From a virus: 23,869 nt of DNA. Within the stretch, counting starts at the first letter, position 1. Each line of letters starts with the position of its first letter. This document shows positions 23,501 through 23,869 of the stretch, in pieces. Both the position numbers and the translations under genes were made by a program. The stretch lies in the IMG/VR virus record IMGVR_UViG_3300044678_000294, positions 1-23,869 of that record; one strand, given 5' to 3'. Below the pieces are notes generated by a model, which was given only the letters and a program-made list of their open reading frames with translations, did no database searches and was not told the DNA's origin.

Positions 23501-23869
23501 TAGTATTCCAAATGCCTTGGGGTTTTGGTTTTGGTGCGTTTGCATCTGCTGGGGCGCAGTTTGCTGGTTACTTAGAAGGAGCACAAAGTGCTAAGAATAT
23601 GCTAGCTAACTTGTACTTGCAGATTGCTTTAGACTCGTTTGTACCAATCCCAGTATCACGTATGTCTCCAGCGGAAGAACCTTTAGAATTTTTACTAGAC
23701 TCTATAGCACCAAGTTTAGCCCGCCCATTACTAGAGTTTGTATTAAACAAAAACGGTTTAGGTCAAAACATCTACAGTGAATCTAACCGCCGTATGGGTG
23801 ATGCGTTTGTGGCTGGAGATAATATTCCTGAAGTTTATAAGGACGTAGCAAGACAGTTGTTTAAATCTA
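17515..23869 (+). CDS. Giant internal virion / polyvalent protein with zincin and LPD38-like regions (3'-truncated)
   Basis: The frame is open from the ATG at 17515 (GGGAG just upstream) to the window edge, over 2118 residues without a stop. The parts, in order, are as follows. A duplicated KYEL.DF.GELD motif lies at residues 3-14 and 21-32. A hydrophobic Gly/Ala stretch that could insert in membrane lies at about 127-172. A Pro/Ala/Thr-rich disordered part covers about 400-640, followed by Glu/Lys helices. A metallopeptidase motif H981-E-V-I-H985 is followed by a downstream Glu (E1037, YEFVTYALTD), the zincin pattern of phage polyvalent proteins. From about 1690, YNYNFAPGNFVRDALTNAF and a later MYMFFRPAATGAVRAIEAA resemble the C-terminal LPD38 domain. 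It is probably ejected into the host with the DNA. The C-terminus is not in the window. Confidence 0.75.
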   Translation, partial: MAKYELEDFDGELDPAQAASKYELVDFEGELDRVEGKGPKQLSREQGKGVGANFSRAFSNYLPQLQETTGAAQVLSGVVAQKLGAKETGTNWVRSGIESMEEGQGEMVVRESDTFLGAYDQGIGTVITEYLPYMVGSGITSVAEIAASMGVGALLGGVAGAGVGAVPGAIAGAINKELVKKGVKAEAKKIADKMGKEEAKAYIEAESKKVLTEAATRLMAKKGAQRLGATTGMAGSSILHGMGEVTGRTVEELEKKGLRPEDMDLARVLPAAALHSVADFVADKFLLQSLKGLDITASRSLAWDITKAIAVTGTKELIPEQIQTIAERYGASLSLTDAEALKDYINTAAAAYAMSIGPASVGGVRAHVAGKLEKDLNQTQEEVNKIKQKFVVGDDSSVGTTSTANVVDDPDLAPASDETGKPLIAVDQSTAVPAPPAASEVNQETQASSAPADLNKVNEAVVNLNQQQSEALDKAPAIKEEAALPVNEEVVASVTAYIADIDSNKVKPNAAKLKSFAAALGIKIEPGEGLSARALTAIKERLTALGGANVPVTNVNDTTGGTSAAISGQQTGVPAGGVAGTVGQGLGGAPAATNIPAGGEATQQPPLVTPTATSTVAAPPVATPAFTPAAPSAQQTTGFTPEAQLRQAMIEEDQRKTAEEEQNRLAFEESQRKTVRRAPQMPEIQEEYEGTRQEFEALELPAWEKLSATEKDVYLEGIKDNTIAEHNAAARKLAEYREGQQDALGTKGLKPSQIRTVNMYEENRKTYSNQMGIQFPSWGELSDNARNAYLNEVVNNTPIEQDFGFIEIAKNLEAEGRGIRGAAKVDIESAKLAGQSEESKAVIQERVAKEKAAEESALGKGAKLPEEAIALLKKQNINGFLDWLYDNAKGFTSLTARVGDKTYRGASTKLAQTRNRAAQIIFKYMGARLGQIDFSGSTVMMNPKDPVIQRLQKEGKLAEYNPRTNTFYFTPQGLDQVTVLHEVIHAATVKLISRFYSNPNSLTQEQREAIEHLDKLFNFTKSKLGGKFKNAYENIYEFVTYALTDNKFQLALSQVQARPLAKYTLMAKNAWRQFTQALSKMFGLYDAKASKEELPAEMYQQVAKEYGSMDPNELYNEKIMEEMEELDIVIIPPTLAEPKPKEQDIKVKKVRVPTQAERFLTIAPGFEGNVLLEMAEIFERIASAPVPVNVQPLAAKKAGAQPKQPKQAEEPKKAKERSSAVSDSDEKSYDVREADKLKPWQFVKNLLTTQEGHKNIVQALQNKHYRVKAWERMWERAGKIVHDIPEKINNIYTQITLATGRSKVLYTVYAKESADKLESAFYKYTKLTGDTTEKALRDLFMYLEAFHDPERRMVKYIRTVPLSTAKTLNGGAISPADRRVSILKLLDGKQLSKAQAQQLRRELNTIIFQTDAQGNVVKDAQGKPQPNMKYVDKLGQSPRAKSITKKGVTTKSEMTVDFDNIIYSVTGLTREGILKRMEEYNNNPNKDAIDEIRKAVQELNEATKQLNKIGNYWSQPVDNYVNFYGYKDYISLKGKALNEDLDAELHLDLDFTGKGGREMQEIPFEAAGRISVGENPILLTMSEAARAAMRAGRRDLTLAIKNSLKANKYNPTGQGLIDGEVIKKILFEDRNNIDLRELRGKTTLFHYNQDGSIDIIAIRDKNLLESIRSTFGKSHKITEIFNQLTSAVGQGHTRYNYNFAPGNFVRDALTNAFTLGAEESPLQAVKYLAAIGSKVAQGGLAKSMKVAALYQTGDYQQLAKLAESDPYIRDMVEFINEGGMVSYIESIALKSNFEALYRDVDKNGVLKTKEQVDKLLDIYNDMFELASRTAAYSITKRSELAKNASLQTAKIKAAARAKNLANFEEVGTHGKLVGAMYMFFRPAATGAVRAIEAAAPAFPNSLKRAVKNLPEQLKNDPVAFETFKKNYAKQQKAARYMITTLFGYGMAMYYMSALMADDDDLGRNATQNDNMDSWTRYARFHISKEFTKSLGIEKPVVFQMPWGFGFGAFASAGAQFAGYLEGAQSAKNMLANLYLQIALDSFVPIPVSRMSPAEEPLEFLLDSIAPSLARPLLEFVLNKNGLGQNIYSESNRRMGDAFVAGDNIPEVYKDVARQLFKS

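Overview
The window is a contiguous piece of a tailed dsDNA bacteriophage genome (Caudoviricetes). It carries part of the structural and lysis operon. Every credible gene is on the + strand and genes abut or overlap by 1 to 56 bases; no gap between genes exceeds about 15 bases. No tRNA, rRNA, CRISPR array, insertion sequence or integrase was seen. A short tail (podovirus-like virion) is inferred from an adaptor-like protein, a large nozzle/P22 gp10-like protein and a series of internal-virion-type proteins, with no sheath, tube or tape-measure gene visible. The host is probably a Gram-negative aquatic bacterium. This rests on Sec-type signal peptides, a single-span coiled-coil (spanin-like) protein, an M15 endolysin and several protein types I recall from freshwater and marine phages. 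No host can be named from the sequence alone.

Layout. 1-1954: tail of an upstream gene, a zinc-ribbon protein, two small basic proteins, the adaptor-like protein and a small conserved protein. 1966-5676: host-contact genes, namely a small structural protein, a protein of 22-residue beta repeats, a tail fibre ending in a self-cleaving S74 chaperone domain, a glycine-rich protein and a small fibre-associated protein. 5673-7324: three enzyme-like genes, namely an ATP-grasp-like ligase, a 72-residue zinc ribbon ending in Trp-Gly-Gln, and a 2-oxoglutarate/Fe(II) oxygenase. 7334-8711: two secreted proteins, the second GC-rich, Cys-rich and compositionally foreign. 8708-9996: lysis cassette with a spanin-like membrane protein, a holin and an M15 endolysin. 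10005-12737: nozzle/gp10-like protein, a small conserved protein and a cupin. 12734-23869: internal virion (DNA-ejection) module with an Ala-rich protein, a GNAT-like protein, a 951-residue Gly/Gln/Ala-rich protein, and a giant protein (over 2118 residues, cut by the window end). The giant protein has a zincin motif HEVIH and a C-terminal region resembling the LPD38 domain of phage polyvalent proteins.

The most unusual feature is the 5673-7324 trio. The ATP-grasp-like protein keeps a D-x-N-x-R metal-binding signature. It sits beside a small zinc ribbon whose layout and C-terminus recall LysW, the amino-group carrier served by the ATP-grasp enzyme LysX, and beside a 2OG oxygenase. This could be a ligase-carrier-oxygenase system that modifies a tail protein or a host surface molecule. 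That role is inference, not shown by the sequence.

Second in interest is the 7740-8711 gene. It has GC-rich codon use unlike its neighbours, and a second, lipoprotein-like reading frame with a strong ribosome binding site is nested in it.
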